DNA of 6,066 nucleotides from the NCBI GenBank assembly GCA_011390035.1, contig JAABTE010000161.1, forward strand, positions 1 to 6,066, written 5' to 3'. Origin of the DNA: Desulfobacteraceae bacterium (GTDB lineage Bacteria; Desulfobacterota; Desulfobacteria; Desulfobacterales; JAABSP01). A program made the position numbers and the translations under genes. This document shows positions 5,504 to 6,066 of this stretch, one piece after another. The notes under the pieces were generated by a model. It was not told where the DNA came from and did no database searches. It worked only from the letters and a program-made list of their open reading frames with translations. How positions within the stretch are numbered: position 1 is the first letter of the stretch; each line of letters begins with the position of its first letter.

Positions 5504-6066
5504 ATGATCCTTCCAATGCTCCTCTGGCTGATGATCCTCTGGGCCGCCACAACCGCCCAGGCCCAGGAATACGGCCGGGAGATCTGGCACAGGGACCTGA
5601 GCGACCGGATCCACGCCCTGGCCGTCACCCCCGATCTGAGCGATGACGGCTTTCCCGATTTTCTGGCCGGCACCGACTCCGGCCTCTACTGCGTGGAATC
5701 ACGGGAAGGCATCATCTGGTGGAGCGCGGCCACGGCCGGCGCCGTCTGGTCCGCGGCCGCCCTGGGCGACGTGAACGCCGACGGCCAGTCGGACGCGGTT
5801 GTCGGCACCTCCGGAAACGAGATCCTATGCTATTCCGGCGGCGCCACAACCGGCATCGGCGTGGAGCTGTGGCGACGGTCCGGCCTGGGCGGCGACGTCT
5901 GGGCCGTGGCGGCCATGCCGGACATCGACGCGGACACCTTTCCGGAGGTTCTGGCCGGCACCGCCGCCAACGAGATCCTCTGCCTGGACGGCGAAACCGG
6001 CAACCTTCATTGGTCCTATCCCACCGGCGGCGACGTCTGGACCGTTGCCGCCATCCCGGACGTGAG
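5504..6066 (+). CDS. Secreted FG-GAP/PQQ-like beta-propeller protein (N-terminal 187 codons, 3' end outside window)
   Basis: From ATG 5504 a hydrophobic stretch (MILPMLLWLMILWAATTAQA) ends in A-Q-A, a good signal peptidase I site before Q21. The mature part is a repeat protein: Asp-rich loops PDLSDDG (43-49), GDVNADG (88-94), PDIDADT (139-145) and PDV (185-187) recur every 45-51 residues. Each is followed by a LAGT/VVGT strand, then EILC and, further on, Trp residues with a (GG)DVW(A/T)VAA segment. Asp-x-Asp/Asn-x-Asp-Gly loops are the calcium-binding sites of FG-GAP/VCBS propellers; the repeating Trp pattern also recalls PQQ-type propellers. It should be exported to the periplasm or surface; the role is unknown. 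AGGA (5495-5498) supports this start, but the signal peptide n-region then lacks positive charge, while the in-frame codons upstream would supply KNGRNR; no ATG, GTG or TTG lies there. It diverges from the cNMP-binding gene, with about 105 bases between; no clear plus-strand promoter is seen. Confidence 0.85.
   Translation, partial: MILPMLLWLMILWAATTAQAQEYGREIWHRDLSDRIHALAVTPDLSDDGFPDFLAGTDSGLYCVESREGIIWWSAATAGAVWSAAALGDVNADGQSDAVVGTSGNEILCYSGGATTGIGVELWRRSGLGGDVWAVAAMPDIDADTFPEVLAGTAANEILCLDGETGNLHWSYPTGGDVWTVAAIPDV

Overview
This window comes from a GC-rich Gram-negative bacterium, with GC clearly above 60% by eye. The gene types (an NtrC-family sigma-54 activator, a sigma-54 promoter, a HAMP-poor dCache chemoreceptor, a secreted propeller protein) fit the Desulfobacterota, the former sulfate-reducing Deltaproteobacteria. 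That placement is an inference from style; there is no rRNA or other phylogenetic marker here. There are six genes, two of them cut by the window edges. I see no RNA gene, CRISPR array, insertion sequence or transposase.

Layout. (1) 1-437, minus: N-terminal 145 codons of an ECF sigma factor, running off the left edge. (2) 438-631: divergent control region with a TATAAT box and repeated AAGACAG/ACAGTCT motifs. (3) 632-2074, plus: complete sigma-54-dependent response regulator (receiver, AAA+ with GAFTGA, Fis-type HTH). (4) 2075-2316: control region with two 15-bp dyads 21 bp apart, an AT-rich tract, and a near-perfect -24/-12 sigma-54 promoter. (5) 2317-2700 and 2715-4742, plus: an operon of a small protein that reads like a degenerate receiver domain and a membrane chemoreceptor. 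(6) 4485-4866: repeat-rich end of the chemoreceptor gene and its flank, with hexamer, 33-bp and 13-bp tandem repeats and then a perfect 12-bp hairpin, the likely terminator. (7) 4895-5356, minus: single-domain cyclic-nucleotide-binding protein behind a near-consensus sigma-70 promoter. (8) 5504 to the right edge, plus: N-terminal part of a secreted FG-GAP/PQQ-like beta-propeller protein.

How it fits together. The activator gene lies directly upstream of a sigma-54 promoter. Between them sit paired dyads at a distance and helical phasing typical of enhancer sites for NtrC-type proteins. The simplest reading is a local circuit: a signal phosphorylates the response regulator, which binds the paired dyads and switches on the pseudo-receiver/chemoreceptor operon through sigma-54 RNA polymerase. 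No partner histidine kinase is in view, and no che genes are present, so the chemoreceptor must use an array encoded elsewhere. The ECF gene, the cyclic-nucleotide-binding gene and the propeller gene show no clear functional link to this circuit beyond proximity.
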